Assembly: GCA_035551995.1 (NCBI GenBank)
Contig: DASZME010000072.1
Location: 45,416-109,415, forward strand
From: RYN-428 sp035551995
GTDB lineage: Bacteria; Planctomycetota; Phycisphaerae; Tepidisphaerales; Tepidisphaeraceae
Reading direction: 5' to 3'
Length of the DNA: 64,000 bases
Positions 17,728 through 27,352 of the stretch are shown in pieces. Under the pieces are notes generated by a model, which saw nothing but the letters and a program-made list of their open reading frames with translations, was not told where the DNA came from and made no database searches. The translations under genes were made by a program, and so were the position numbers. The stretch's first letter is position 1. The number at the start of each line of letters is the position of its first letter.

Positions 17728-19989
17728 TCAAGTGGCGCCCAGAACATTTAACGACTGCCGATATTTGGCCTCGGCCTTGTGGGCCGCGTCGATGAAAAGA
17801 TTGGCCTCTTCAACCATCGCATGCACCGTATCCTGCGTGTATCGCGTATCGGGACCCTCGGCATGGCGATTCAATAGATAGTTGGCGAACTGGCCGGCGT
17901 GATAGGTGTCCCAAAAAATCTTCGTCTCCAGGAACCGCGTCTTGAACTCATTGACGATGGCGTCGGGCGCCGTGGGGGCATCGGGCCACGTCAGCTGAAC
18001 CAACGTCTTGGCGGCTTGCAACATCGACTCATACGCCATTCCCTCGGCTCGCGCGTATTGGCCTTCGTCGAGCAGGAGCTGCGCCTCAAAAGCCGTGCTC
18101 TCGGCGGCGGTGAAGCCAAATTCGGTGAGCGAGACGACCTCGCCGGCGCATTCGCCTTCGCCCATGTCGCCGATGGTGAATTCGCGCGGATCGCCCCAAT
18201 CGCTGTAGAATTCCGGATTGGTCGAACGCGGCGGCACCTTGGCCAGATCGTCGATGGCCGCCTTGAGTTCCTTCTTCCCGACGCGGGCGCAGAAATCCTG
18301 AAAACTTTCCGCGGCCTGCCGGTCTTTTACATAACGGCTTGTAAGGCGCTCGACGACGGTGGGAATGGCGTGCGACGGGATTGACCCGATCGCCAGACCG
18401 TACGTTCCGCCGTTATCGCGCCAACGGCCGCCGATCATCACTTGAAAGTGAGGAACGGTGAAGCCGGCGACGTTTCGGCTGTTGCCGTAAAAACCGAGGT
18501 CCGCGACGTGATGCTGGCCGCAGGAATTAAAGCAGCCGCTGACTTTAATGTGGAGATCGCGAATGGCGTCGTCGAGCGAAGCGCTCTTGGCGGCGAGGCG
18601 CGTGCGCAATTCACCGGCAAGGCCGCGCGAGCTGGCGATGCCGAGCTTACACGTATCGGTGCCGGGGCAGCTTGTCACGTCGACGATCGTGCCGGCGCCG
18701 CCCTGGCCCAGGCCGATCTCCTTGAGGTCACGATAGAGCGCCGCGACCTGGTCTTCCTTGATCCAGCGAAGCACGATGTTCTGATCGACTGTCGTGCGGG
18801 CATGATCCGACGCATACTTGTGCGTGAGATCGGCGAGCTTGCGCATCGCCACGCTGGTCAGATCACCCAGCGGCAAAGTGACGGTCACCGTGGCGAAACC
18901 GGGTTGACGCTGGCGATAGACGTTGGTCCTGGCCCAGTCGTCGATCCCCTCGGGCTTTTTGCCGTTGATCGTCAACGGGACCGACGCAAACGCGGGCTTC
19001 TCTTCGTAGCGCGGGATTTCGTCGAAGAATTTCCGCCACGAGGGATCGTCGGGCATGGTCTTCCATTCCTCGACGACCACTTGCTTGAACTTTTCGATGC
19101 CAAGCTTGTGCACCACGAATTTCAGGCGGGCCTTCTGGCGATTTTTCTTTTCGCCCAGTCGCCCGAATACCCGGCCGATCGCCCGCGAGACCGGCAACAG
19201 ATCCTCTTCCGGAAGGAAATCAAAAAGCAGCTTGGCCTGATGCGGAACCGCGCCGAGGCCGCCACCCACGTACAGCTCAAATCCACGCTGCGTTTTTCCG
19301 TCCGCCGTTCGCGTGACGGCGATTCCGCCGAGATCGTGAATGGATACCAGCCCGCACGCTTCGTGCTTGCATCCCGAGAAGGCGATCTTAAATTTACGGC
19401 CGAAATCCTGCGTGTCGGGGTGGCCGAGCAAATAAAACGCCGTCGCGTTGGCGTAAGGCGTCACGTCGAACGCTTCGGTATTGCACACCCCGGCCAGCGG
19501 GCAGGCCGTCACGTTGCGAACGGAATTGCCGCACGCTTCCTTGGTCGTCACGCCGACGGCGGCAAGGCGACGGTAAAGCGTCGGGGCGTCTTCAATATGA
19601 ACGTAGTGTAGCTGAATGTCCTGGCGGGTGGTCACATGGCAGATTGAGTCGGAATACTCCTCGGCCAGGTCCGCGAGCACGCGCATCTGAACCGGATTCA
19701 TGCCGCCGAACGGAAGCTTGATCCGAAGCATTCCCGGCGCGTCCCAGAATGTCTCGGGACCTTTGGTGAGCGAAGAGTAAGGCAGCGTGTGCTGTGCGAT
19801 GCCGTCGTGGCGTCGGCCGTTGTCGTAACGCTGACCGTAGGTGCCGCGACGAAGCCGTTGCTCGGCGAACACGCGGTCCTCGATCTTTCCCTGCTTACGC
19901 AGGTGCATCTGCGCCTCGAAATTATCGATGTCGCGCGCCCAATCTTCGCGGATCTTGCCTTGAAGCTCTTCTTTCCAGGTGATGGCCAT
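17728..19989 (-). CDS. Siroheme nitrite/sulfite reductase with C-terminal helical extension
   Basis: Reduces sulfite to sulfide or nitrite to ammonia with electrons probably from ferredoxin. The 753-residue protein contains two ferredoxin-like/siroheme half-domains. The canonical cluster motif is C441-x5-C447 ... C486-x3-C490 (CPGTDTC, GCFNSC). The first half also has a cysteine pair pattern (CPLAGVC at 163-169, GCKHEAC at 206-212) that most enzymes of the family lack. From about residue 620 a helical extension resembles a HEPN-type domain. Sulfite versus nitrite preference cannot be decided here. ATG 19989 starts the homologous region. Confidence 0.88.
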   Translation of the reverse strand: MAITWKEELQGKIREDWARDIDNFEAQMHLRKQGKIEDRVFAEQRLRRGTYGQRYDNGRRHDGIAQHTLPYSSLTKGPETFWDAPGMLRIKLPFGGMNPVQMRVLADLAEEYSDSICHVTTRQDIQLHYVHIEDAPTLYRRLAAVGVTTKEACGNSVRNVTACPLAGVCNTEAFDVTPYANATAFYLLGHPDTQDFGRKFKIAFSGCKHEACGLVSIHDLGGIAVTRTADGKTQRGFELYVGGGLGAVPHQAKLLFDFLPEEDLLPVSRAIGRVFGRLGEKKNRQKARLKFVVHKLGIEKFKQVVVEEWKTMPDDPSWRKFFDEIPRYEEKPAFASVPLTINGKKPEGIDDWARTNVYRQRQPGFATVTVTLPLGDLTSVAMRKLADLTHKYASDHARTTVDQNIVLRWIKEDQVAALYRDLKEIGLGQGGAGTIVDVTSCPGTDTCKLGIASSRGLAGELRTRLAAKSASLDDAIRDLHIKVSGCFNSCGQHHVADLGFYGNSRNVAGFTVPHFQVMIGGRWRDNGGTYGLAIGSIPSHAIPTVVERLTSRYVKDRQAAESFQDFCARVGKKELKAAIDDLAKVPPRSTNPEFYSDWGDPREFTIGDMGEGECAGEVVSLTEFGFTAAESTAFEAQLLLDEGQYARAEGMAYESMLQAAKTLVQLTWPDAPTAPDAIVNEFKTRFLETKIFWDTYHAGQFANYLLNRHAEGPDTRYTQDTVHAMVEEANLFIDAAHKAEAKYRQSLNVLGAT

Positions 19990-20187
19990 TGGCAGCTTAC
20001 TCCTCAGACGACTTAACCCGCTCGAGCCCCCCACGCGCTCGCGGACGATTCAATAATCAAGCATCCTCGCCGATTCGGCGCGCGGGGAAGAATACTACAT
20101 CAATTTCTACCGGAAAGCTAGGAGATGCGAGATAAACTGCATCTATAGGTTTTTCGCCAATGAGCAGCGTGGATAATCTCGGCGGCA

Positions 20188-20667
20188 TCAATCGTCGTCA
20201 TCATCGTCCGCCCGCACGGCGACTTTGGCGCGTTTCGGCGCCGGTGGACGGCGACGGGCGCCGTTCACGCGCTGCAAGGCATGCCAAAACTCCGCTTCCG
20301 TCAATTCCAAAGCCGCTAATTTGTTGAACTCGACGCGCGCCGAATTGAAATTATCGCTGTACGGCAGAAACTTGCCGCCGGTGCCGTGCCGCGCCACCAT
20401 CATCTTGAGATGCTTGATCTGATCGTCGTTTAACACCGTTCCAGCCGTCGGCTCAGCCGCCGAGTTGCTGCTGCTGCGAACGTATTTCAAAATAGCCACG
20501 AACAACTGCTGATGGTCGGCGTTTTTGAACGTGCGATCCTGGAACCCCTGAACGAGTTCATTAAACGCGTCGGTGTAAGGCAACTCGTCGCGCGCAATCC
20601 CCGTCGCGTCGTAAAGCTCCTGCAAATGTTCCTGATCGATCGAATTCAATTTCAACGGGGTCATCAT
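20188..20667 (-). CDS. Hypothetical protein with internal duplication
   Basis: A 159-residue protein that appears to be two copies of one helical unit: ...ELPYTDAFNELVQGF...HQQLFVAILKYVR and ...FLPYSDNFNSARVEFNKL...EAEFWHALQRVN share the LPYxDxFN core and spacing. The C-terminus is basic then ends in six Asp residues. No known domain is recognised. Codon use matches the host and it stands alone between the reductase gene and a divergent DNA glycosylase. Confidence 0.65.
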   Translation of the reverse strand: MMTPLKLNSIDQEHLQELYDATGIARDELPYTDAFNELVQGFQDRTFKNADHQQLFVAILKYVRSSSNSAAEPTAGTVLNDDQIKHLKMMVARHGTGGKFLPYSDNFNSARVEFNKLAALELTEAEFWHALQRVNGARRRPPAPKRAKVAVRADDDDDD

Positions 20668-20891
20668 GAATCAACTCCAAAGAGAAAGGCGAACGAACAT
20701 GATTGTAGGGAGTGACATCACACTGCGCCAATGACATCCGCCGGTAATTCTGACTTTGGCCTCTTTTTGTAGATTATCAAGCTGAGGCGTTACAAACGCA
20801 AAAAAGCTGATAATCCACCGGGGATGAACGGGGCAAGCGGTGAAAACCACTGACTTTTGACCGAGGCCCGCATCATGCGAATGATGTGAAT

Positions 20892-21533
20892 ATGTGGTTC
20901 CAACCGCCTGTCGAGACAACGCCGTGGGACGCGGCGACGGATTTTCTTTCCAAGTCGGAGCCGCGTTTCGCGGAGATCATTGGTCGCGTCGGCCCTTGCA
21001 CGCTTGCGCCGCGACGTGATTACTTCGTGGCGTTGTGCAAGGCGATTTTCAGCCAGCAGCTTTCGACGGTGGTGGCGGCTTCGCTGTTCGGCCGTTTTCG
21101 CGATTTGTTTCCAAATCGCCGCCCCACGCCCGCGCTGTTGCTGGCCGCGCTGCGGCGCGATCCGGACGTTTTACGCGGCTGCGGAAGCTCCCGCGCCAAG
21201 AGCGCTTATCTTAAGGATCTGGCCGACCATTTCGTCACAAACCGAATTCCCACGCGAAAATTGTGCTCGATGACCGACGAGCAGGTGATCGAGGCGTTAG
21301 TCGCCGTCAACGGCGTGGGCCGCTGGACGGCGGAGATGTTCCTGATCTTCGTGCTCAATCGCCCCGACGTATGGCCGGTCGATGATCTGGGACTCCGCGT
21401 CGGCGTGCAGGAAATCTTCAAGCTGCCTTCCCGCCCGACTCCAAAGCAAGTCGTCGACATGGGCGAGGCGTGGCGACCCTATCGCTCCATCGCGACCTGG
21501 TACATCTGGCGAAGAAACACAAAGCCAAGTTAA
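20892..21533 (+). CDS. HhH-GPD DNA glycosylase (AlkA-like, 3-methyladenine)
   Basis: Base-excision enzyme for alkylated purines, 213 residues. The helix-hairpin-helix VNGVGRWTAEMFLIF is followed by the catalytic Asp region PVDDLGLRVGVQ, the arrangement of AlkA/Mag. It lacks the N-terminal TBP-like domain of E. coli AlkA, as the short Mag-type enzymes do. A GTG at 20886 is an equally possible start (two codons earlier). Confidence 0.88.
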   Translation: MWFQPPVETTPWDAATDFLSKSEPRFAEIIGRVGPCTLAPRRDYFVALCKAIFSQQLSTVVAASLFGRFRDLFPNRRPTPALLLAALRRDPDVLRGCGSSRAKSAYLKDLADHFVTNRIPTRKLCSMTDEQVIEALVAVNGVGRWTAEMFLIFVLNRPDVWPVDDLGLRVGVQEIFKLPSRPTPKQVVDMGEAWRPYRSIATWYIWRRNTKPS

Positions 21534-21787
21534 ATGATGCTCCGAGGCCTGAAAAAATCTAGTCGCCAGACAAAGTAATGAACGGATTGTATTGCGCATG
21601 GTCGCGAATGAATGCCGACGGGAATTGATTCGTTTTATCCGCGCTGACCCGCAAGACTCGACGGCGCCGATTGGAATTGGGGCGGACGTCGCCGGGGCCG
21701 GATGTTTTACGAAACATCGTCGGCCATTATGCGTATCTTCCGTTAGACGCGCTCTCGTCGTTCAACCCATTACGAGGAAAGTAATCG

Positions 21788-22645
21788 ATGCGGAAGCTTT
21801 TTGTCGTCGGCATTCTGGGTCTGTTCACGTGCCACTTCGGTTTATCGATCGACGGCGTGATTGCCGCGAGTCCCGCTCCCGCCGTGGCCGTGGAGCGGAC
21901 GGTTGCGGTGTCCGACACATGGCTGCTGCATTTGCCGGGCATCGCCGGACGCCGATGGGTCGATGATCAGATGATGCTTGGATTCAAGGATGCCGGCGTG
22001 GCGGGCGTGTGCGACGTCTATGACTGGACCGGCGAAGACCCGGGCATCGCCGCCCTGCATGCCTACAAGCGCAACCAGGAGCAGGCGCAGATCGTGGCGG
22101 ATTTGATCGCCGACCATTTCCACCGCCATCCCGATTTGCACATTCTACTCAGCGGCCATAGCGGCGGAACGGGGATCGCCGTCTGGGCTTTGGAAAAGCT
22201 GCCGGCCGACGTGAAGATCGACAAGCTTCTTCTGATGGCGTCGGCGCTTTCGCCCGGCTACGACCTGAGCAAGGCGCTGGCGCATGTTCGCAATAAGTGC
22301 TATTCGTTCTGCAGCGAAAACGACGTGATGGTCCTTGACATCGGCACACGGATGTTCGGCACCATTGACGGCAAGAAAACCGAGGCCGCCGGCGCGTTCG
22401 GCTTCTTATTTCCCGCCGGCGCGGATTCCCGTCAATACGACAAACTCATTCAAAAGCCGTACGACAAGGTATGGCTTCGATATCGCAATTTCGGCGATCA
22501 CATGGGATGCATGCTGCGGCCGTTCGCCCGCGATATCGTCGCGCCGCTGATGCTCGACCACCCCGCTTTGAGCGCCTTGGAAAAGGCGACGCACGCCGCG
22601 GGACAATCTCAGGCCGCGAATTCCGTTCACGCGCCACGATCTTAA
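21788..22645 (+). CDS. Secreted alpha/beta-hydrolase-like protein
   Basis: A 285-residue protein with a clear signal peptide (about 1-27, ending ...GVIAASP). Its core has LLSGHSGGTGIAVWALEKL, a GxSxG nucleophile elbow, and a His candidate in FGDHMGCML. It looks like a lipase/esterase-type fold of unknown substrate. A good ribosome-binding site (GAGGAAAG) precedes ATG 21788. Confidence 0.75.
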   Translation: MRKLFVVGILGLFTCHFGLSIDGVIAASPAPAVAVERTVAVSDTWLLHLPGIAGRRWVDDQMMLGFKDAGVAGVCDVYDWTGEDPGIAALHAYKRNQEQAQIVADLIADHFHRHPDLHILLSGHSGGTGIAVWALEKLPADVKIDKLLLMASALSPGYDLSKALAHVRNKCYSFCSENDVMVLDIGTRMFGTIDGKKTEAAGAFGFLFPAGADSRQYDKLIQKPYDKVWLRYRNFGDHMGCMLRPFARDIVAPLMLDHPALSALEKATHAAGQSQAANSVHAPRS

Positions 22646-22838
22646 ATCGTTGCCTTATCACGCGCCTTTGATTTTGGAGGTTCGCACTGAGCCGGGAAAA
22701 TTTTTTTTCGTGGCACCGGCGTCTTGAGCCTCTCGCCTATGTTTTTCGACCAATACACAAGCGAGACGTTGTGCTACGAAAAATAGCAAAACGATCGCAA
22801 GGTCGACTCGGACGCTACACGAATCGCGCACGGTCATT

Positions 22839-23312
22839 TTAGACTTCCGTCCCCAGGATCGAGGCTTCGAATACCATCGATCCGTTCACCACGCCCTGCA
22901 CCTTGCAGCACACCCGGCGATGGCGCTCCCATATTTTCAGTCCGACGATATACAGCCGACATCCAGGGGTGACCGGCGCTCGAAATCGAATTTCATCGGC
23001 GCCACCAAAACCTATAAAGCCTTTCCAGCCAACGAATTTGCGCGTGAAGAAACTCGCTAATTGCGCGCCGGCCTCGATCATCAGCACGCCGGGCAGCAGC
23101 GGGCGGCCGGGGATGTGGCCGGCGACCCAGAATTCATCGGCGCGCACGTCTTTGTATCCGATGATTTTGCCGTCTTCGGGGGCGGCATAGACGATCCCGT
23201 TGAGTTGTTCCATGTCCCCGCGCTGCGGATTGCACCCGCGGATGTCTTCCTGATTGAAAACGTCGCGGCTCAGGTCCAACTGCGAGATGTCGTAGAGCAA
23301 TTGCGGGGGCAT
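22839..23312 (-). CDS. Beta-hydroxyacyl-ACP dehydratase, FabZ/FabA-type hotdog protein
   Basis: Dehydrates 3-hydroxyacyl-ACP in fatty acid elongation. The 157 residues include the active-site segment GHIPGRPLLPGVLMIEAGAQ (His plus the Glu of the central helix). The N-terminus (about 1-55) is longer than in E. coli FabZ. A start at 23342 is also possible; 23312 gives a compact N-terminus. It is not beside other fab genes. Confidence 0.85.
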   Translation of the reverse strand: MPPQLLYDISQLDLSRDVFNQEDIRGCNPQRGDMEQLNGIVYAAPEDGKIIGYKDVRADEFWVAGHIPGRPLLPGVLMIEAGAQLASFFTRKFVGWKGFIGFGGADEIRFRAPVTPGCRLYIVGLKIWERHRRVCCKVQGVVNGSMVFEASILGTEV

Positions 23313-23414
23313 AGGGGAAGGGCCGCTCAAGTAATAAATCAACCGGGGCGTCGCTCCCGATTATCGCGCGATTCGACGCCCTCGAGATTTCGTCCACGCT
23401 CGTCAAAGAACAAC

Positions 23415-23636
23415 TTACGCATCGGCCGCGGTTTTCTCGGCGCCGGGCGCAGCGACGCCTGTTTCCGGCTCGTCGCGGCCTTCCAGAACTTTCTTGCGGA
23501 CTTCCTGTGCCGCGGCTTTGATTTCCTGCATCATCTTCCGAACCCGAGTGCCGGCGGCCTTGTTGCCACCGGCGGCTTTTTGAACGTCGGGCTCGGCCTC
23601 GTTTACCAAACGCTTGAGAGTCTCATATTCTTGCAT
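23415..23636 (-). CDS. Small Hc1-like histone H1 homologue
   Basis: A 73-residue basic/helical protein. The segment from about residue 17 to 50 (QKAAGGNKAAGTRVRKMMQE, then IKAAAQEVRKKVLE) resembles the core of chlamydial Hc1 (KGNKAAAQRVR...), which compacts DNA. It is shorter than Hc1 and has an acidic/Ala tail instead of the Lys-rich tail. A GGAG site 13 bases before ATG 23636 decides this start; the longer frame to 23846 runs into ilvE. Proteins like this are common in planctomycetes. DNA binding is inferred. Confidence 0.75.
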   Translation of the reverse strand: MQEYETLKRLVNEAEPDVQKAAGGNKAAGTRVRKMMQEIKAAAQEVRKKVLEGRDEPETGVAAPGAEKTAADA

Positions 23637-23710
23637 AGTATTTTGCTCCAAATCCCACTTCCTAGGGGGAAAACTGTACTTGCCGGCCAGTTGAGTGTCA
23701 ATTCCGACAT

Positions 23711-24571
23711 TCAAGCTTCGCGAATATACCGCCGGAAGGCCTCGATCAACTTCCGCGTGGTGGGGCCGGGGCTTCCTCCGCCGACCTGGCGGCCGTCGAT
23801 TTTCGTCACCGGCACAACCTCCGCCCCCGTTCCCGTCAGAAAACATTCGTCGGCGATGTATAAGTCGTGCCGCTGAAGGGTTTTCTCGAATGCCGGAACG
23901 CCCAGACGCTTGCAGAGATCCAGGATGAGCTGCCGGGTCACGCCTTCAAGGATGCCGTCGTGGGTGGTCGGGGTATAGACCGAGCCATGGCTGACGATGA
24001 AGATGTTGTCGGCCGTGCATTCGGCCACGTTTCCTTCATGATTCAGCAGGATCGCTTCCGGCACGCCCGCATCCACGGCCTCGAGTTTGGCCATGATGCT
24101 GTTCAGGTAATTAAGGCTCTTCACCCGCGACGAAAGCGCGTTGGGATGGTTTCGAATCACTGAGGCGGTGATGATCGCCATCCCGTTTTCGTACACCTCT
24201 TTGGGATACATCTCGATCGTATCGCTGATGATAAAAACCGTGGGGTTGGCGCATTTCATCGGGCTCAGGCCTAAATATCCCACGCCGCGCGTCACGACAA
24301 GACGGACGTAGCAGTCGGTGAACGCGTTGGCCTTGGCCGTCTCTTCAACGGCGGCTTTCAGTTGCTCGCCCGGATAAGGGACGGTCAGCCGGATGGCCTT
24401 GGCGGAATCGAAAAGCCGGCGCACGTGCGCGGCCCACTCGAAAATCTTCCCGTGATAGATCCGAATACCCTCAAAGACGCCGTCGCCGTAGAGAAGACCG
24501 TGATCGTACACGCTGATTTTGGCGTCCGCCTTGTCAACCAGGCGTCCGTCGATCCAGATTTTCAAAGACAT
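23711..24571 (-). CDS. ilvE: Branched-chain amino acid aminotransferase
   Basis: PLP enzyme making valine, leucine and isoleucine from their 2-oxo acids; 286 residues of fold type IV. Seen are YDHGLLYGDGVFEG, the PLP lysine in SRVKSLNYLNS, and the phosphate-binding GTGAEVVPV. The start has GGAGCTGG just upstream. Related D-amino-acid transaminases and aminodeoxychorismate lyases share the fold, but the motifs favour IlvE. It lies 75 bases upstream of the histone-like gene on the same strand. Confidence 0.9.
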   Translation of the reverse strand: MSLKIWIDGRLVDKADAKISVYDHGLLYGDGVFEGIRIYHGKIFEWAAHVRRLFDSAKAIRLTVPYPGEQLKAAVEETAKANAFTDCYVRLVVTRGVGYLGLSPMKCANPTVFIISDTIEMYPKEVYENGMAIITASVIRNHPNALSSRVKSLNYLNSIMAKLEAVDAGVPEAILLNHEGNVAECTADNIFIVSHGSVYTPTTHDGILEGVTRQLILDLCKRLGVPAFEKTLQRHDLYIADECFLTGTGAEVVPVTKIDGRQVGGGSPGPTTRKLIEAFRRYIREA

Positions 24572-24769
24572 TCCAGCTCCATTGTTCCAACACTATATGC
24601 GCCAGGCGTTTTGAAGAAAGTCGGCATAAAACGCAATACTGCCACAGATGAAGACCGAAGGACACAGACGAAATTGCGATCGGGATTGATCGCGTTTCCG
24701 CCTTTTGCAACCCGCGTCAAATGCTTTCGGCGACTGGCACGGCACATTTTGATATCGTAATGGCCCACC

Positions 24770-25555
24770 TCAGTCTTCTTCCGGCGCCGGGACTTTCTCG
24801 GTGTCCGACGCCCCTCCCGGCCGCTCGAGTTTGCCGTTGCGGAGAATCAATACCCGGTCGGCTTTCAACGCCAGGCTGCGATCGTGGGTGACCATGATAA
24901 TCGTCTGGCCTTGCCGACGATGAAGATCTTCCAGAACGGCCATGATTTGTCGGCCGGTCTCGAAGTCGAGATTGCCGGTCGGTTCGTCGGCGAACAGAAC
25001 CTTTGGATCGTTCATCAGCGCTCGCGCGATGGCGACGCGCTGGCGTTCGCCGCCGGAAAGCTGGCTGGAGCGGTGCTTGAGGCGGTGGCCCAGGCCCAGT
25101 TGATTCAGCAGGTCGGCGGCGCGTTTTCGCAGGTCGGCCGCTCGGGCGCGAAAGCCGAGGGTGGAGAATTCGATCATCGGCGAAAGCATCGTGTTTTCCA
25201 GGACGTTCAGTTCCGGAAGGAGATGATAAAACTGGAAGACGAATCCGAATTCGCGATTGCGAATCTTCGCCAGATTCCGATCGCTGATTGCCACGATGTT
25301 GACGCCGTTGAATTGAACGGTTCCTCCGTTGGGCGAATCAAGGCCGGCGAGGATGTGAAGCAGCGTGCTCTTGCCTGAGCCTGACCGTCCTTCGATGGCG
25401 ATGAACTCCCCGGTCCGCACGTTCAGATCGACGCCGCGAAGGATCGACAGCGTTTCTTCGCCCGAGCGATAGAACTTCTGCACGGCCGCGGCGCGGAGAA
25501 TGGTTTTATCGGCGCCGGGCGGACTGACGGCGGGGTTTGAAATGGCTTGCGACAT
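24770..25555 (-). CDS. ABC transporter ATPase, LolD/MacB type
   Basis: ATPase of a lipoprotein-releasing or related mechanotransmission transporter, 261 residues. Walker A is IEGRSGSGKSTLL, the signature is QLSGGERQRVAIARAL, and Walker B is VLFADEPTGNLD, the classical LolD/FtsE subtype. It follows the FtsX-type permease gene after 3 bases, so both are one operon. Confidence 0.9.
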   Translation of the reverse strand: MSQAISNPAVSPPGADKTILRAAAVQKFYRSGEETLSILRGVDLNVRTGEFIAIEGRSGSGKSTLLHILAGLDSPNGGTVQFNGVNIVAISDRNLAKIRNREFGFVFQFYHLLPELNVLENTMLSPMIEFSTLGFRARAADLRKRAADLLNQLGLGHRLKHRSSQLSGGERQRVAIARALMNDPKVLFADEPTGNLDFETGRQIMAVLEDLHRRQGQTIIMVTHDRSLALKADRVLILRNGKLERPGGASDTEKVPAPEED

Positions 25556-25558
25556 CGA

Positions 25559-27316
25559 TTATTCCCACCTCAACGATTCCACCGGGTTTACGCTCGCCGC
25601 CCGAATTGCAGGCACCAACGCGCCAAGTACGCTTGCCAGGATCGCGATCGGGACGATCCAGACGATGTCATGGAAGCTCATCTGATTGGGAATCTTGTCG
25701 AACAGATAAACCTCCGGATTCCAAATGACAATGCCTAGTCGGCGTCCGAGCCAGCCGTGAATTTCATTGATGTTATGTACGAGCAAAAAGCTCAGGAGCA
25801 GTCCCAGCCCGCTGCCGAGCACGCCGATGACCAGGCCGTAGCCAAGAAAGATGGACGCTACGCCGGCCGAGGTCGCGCCGACGCTCTTGATGATGCCGAT
25901 GTCGCGGGTTTTTTCCACGACGATCATGTAGAAGATGCAGAAGATCAGGAAAATCGCCACCACGCTGATAATGCCGAACAGAAACACCACCAGCATTTTT
26001 TCGTTTTCGATGGCGTTGATCCAGATGCGTTGCGTCTCCTGCCAGGTTTCCACGCGCGGATCGGGCCCATACATCGTCGGCCCTCCCGGCGGATGTGGCC
26101 CGTGCATGACTTCGTGGACCCTGCTGCGGACCCTGTCGGCGATCCGATTCAGCGCGGGTTCATCATTCGGATCGATCCGGGCCCGCACCTTGATATGAAT
26201 GTCCGTCACCCGACCCGGCACATTGATTGCGTTTCCCGCCGCGTCCGAAACCTGCTGCAAATTCATTCCCAGGTCTTTTTGAAGCCGATCGAGCGGCACA
26301 TACACATAGTTATTGTCGTACTGCCATACCTGCGTTCGACTGTCGTCCACGATGAAGTAGGTGCGGGTGACTTTATCGTGAACGCTCACGCCACCGCCGC
26401 CGGAAATATCCAACACGGTCAGCCCGACCGGCGTGGACGTCTTCCATGACTCGCGGCCCTCCCACTCGCCGTTGTGATTTCGATGGATGCCGATGACGCC
26501 CGTCCCGGCGATCATTCCCGTCAGCCGACCTTTGGCAAGTTGGCTGTAGTCGATTAAGTCCGCCGTGTTCGATTCGCGAAACAGCGTATCAACCGCTCGT
26601 TTGTAATCCGCGTCGGCGGACAAACTCGCGAGCGGATCTTTCCAATCGACCTTCATCGGTCCTTGGAAAACCAGGTTTTTTCGCACGGCGTCATAGCGAA
26701 GCCGTCCGCGGAGATCCTGCGGGGCGGTATCGGGAAGCTTGACGGTTCCGGGGATCTGGTCCTGATCCGGATCGATTTTCTCGATCGGAAGATCCGAAGG
26801 AAGCGCGGCCAACGGCACCGTCATCTCGTCCAGCAGATCAAACGAAGGGGGCGAGGCGAGGATACGCTCGAGTTTTTTGCGCTCTTCGGGGGCCAGTGTT
26901 TTATCGTTGAGCTTGTCCTCAAGCATGACATGCTGACGGTAAAGAGAATCGGGAAAACGATTGACTTCTCCCATCTCATCGATCGGAATTCCCATCACTT
27001 TGACCGGAAGCGTCGCGACGCGGCCGAAGTTCAGCAGGCCATATGTTTCGATGGATGGAATGGCGGCCGCGATATCCGAATCTTTTTTGAGCGAGGCGAT
27101 AATCCGCTCGTAATACGGAAACCCCGCCATGCCGTCGGAATGCACGACGATGTCGCCGGAAAGTCCGCGGAAGGAGCTTTTGAACATGTTGAGCCAGCCG
27201 CCCATCACGCTGATGACGACCAGCACCATCAGCGTGCAAAGCGTCACGGCGACCAGGGATACCCAGGCGATGCGCCGCTTGAGGAGGTACTTAAGGATGA
27301 GGTGGAGTTTATACAC
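25559..27316 (-). CDS. FtsX/LolC-type permease with large extracytoplasmic domain
   Basis: A 585-residue partner of the LolD-type ATPase. A first membrane helix (about 17-45) is followed by an extracytoplasmic domain of some 370 residues and three C-terminal helices with the FtsX fold (from about 455). The extracytoplasmic domain is longer than in E. coli LolC/LolE (about 400 residues in total), as often in planctomycetes. Its likely role is extraction of lipoproteins from the inner membrane. No LolA is in this window. Confidence 0.82.
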   Translation of the reverse strand: MYKLHLILKYLLKRRIAWVSLVAVTLCTLMVLVVISVMGGWLNMFKSSFRGLSGDIVVHSDGMAGFPYYERIIASLKKDSDIAAAIPSIETYGLLNFGRVATLPVKVMGIPIDEMGEVNRFPDSLYRQHVMLEDKLNDKTLAPEERKKLERILASPPSFDLLDEMTVPLAALPSDLPIEKIDPDQDQIPGTVKLPDTAPQDLRGRLRYDAVRKNLVFQGPMKVDWKDPLASLSADADYKRAVDTLFRESNTADLIDYSQLAKGRLTGMIAGTGVIGIHRNHNGEWEGRESWKTSTPVGLTVLDISGGGGVSVHDKVTRTYFIVDDSRTQVWQYDNNYVYVPLDRLQKDLGMNLQQVSDAAGNAINVPGRVTDIHIKVRARIDPNDEPALNRIADRVRSRVHEVMHGPHPPGGPTMYGPDPRVETWQETQRIWINAIENEKMLVVFLFGIISVVAIFLIFCIFYMIVVEKTRDIGIIKSVGATSAGVASIFLGYGLVIGVLGSGLGLLLSFLLVHNINEIHGWLGRRLGIVIWNPEVYLFDKIPNQMSFHDIVWIVPIAILASVLGALVPAIRAASVNPVESLRWE

Positions 27317-27352
27317 AGTCTTTTGGAGTGAGTGGAAGTGGGCAGGATAATG

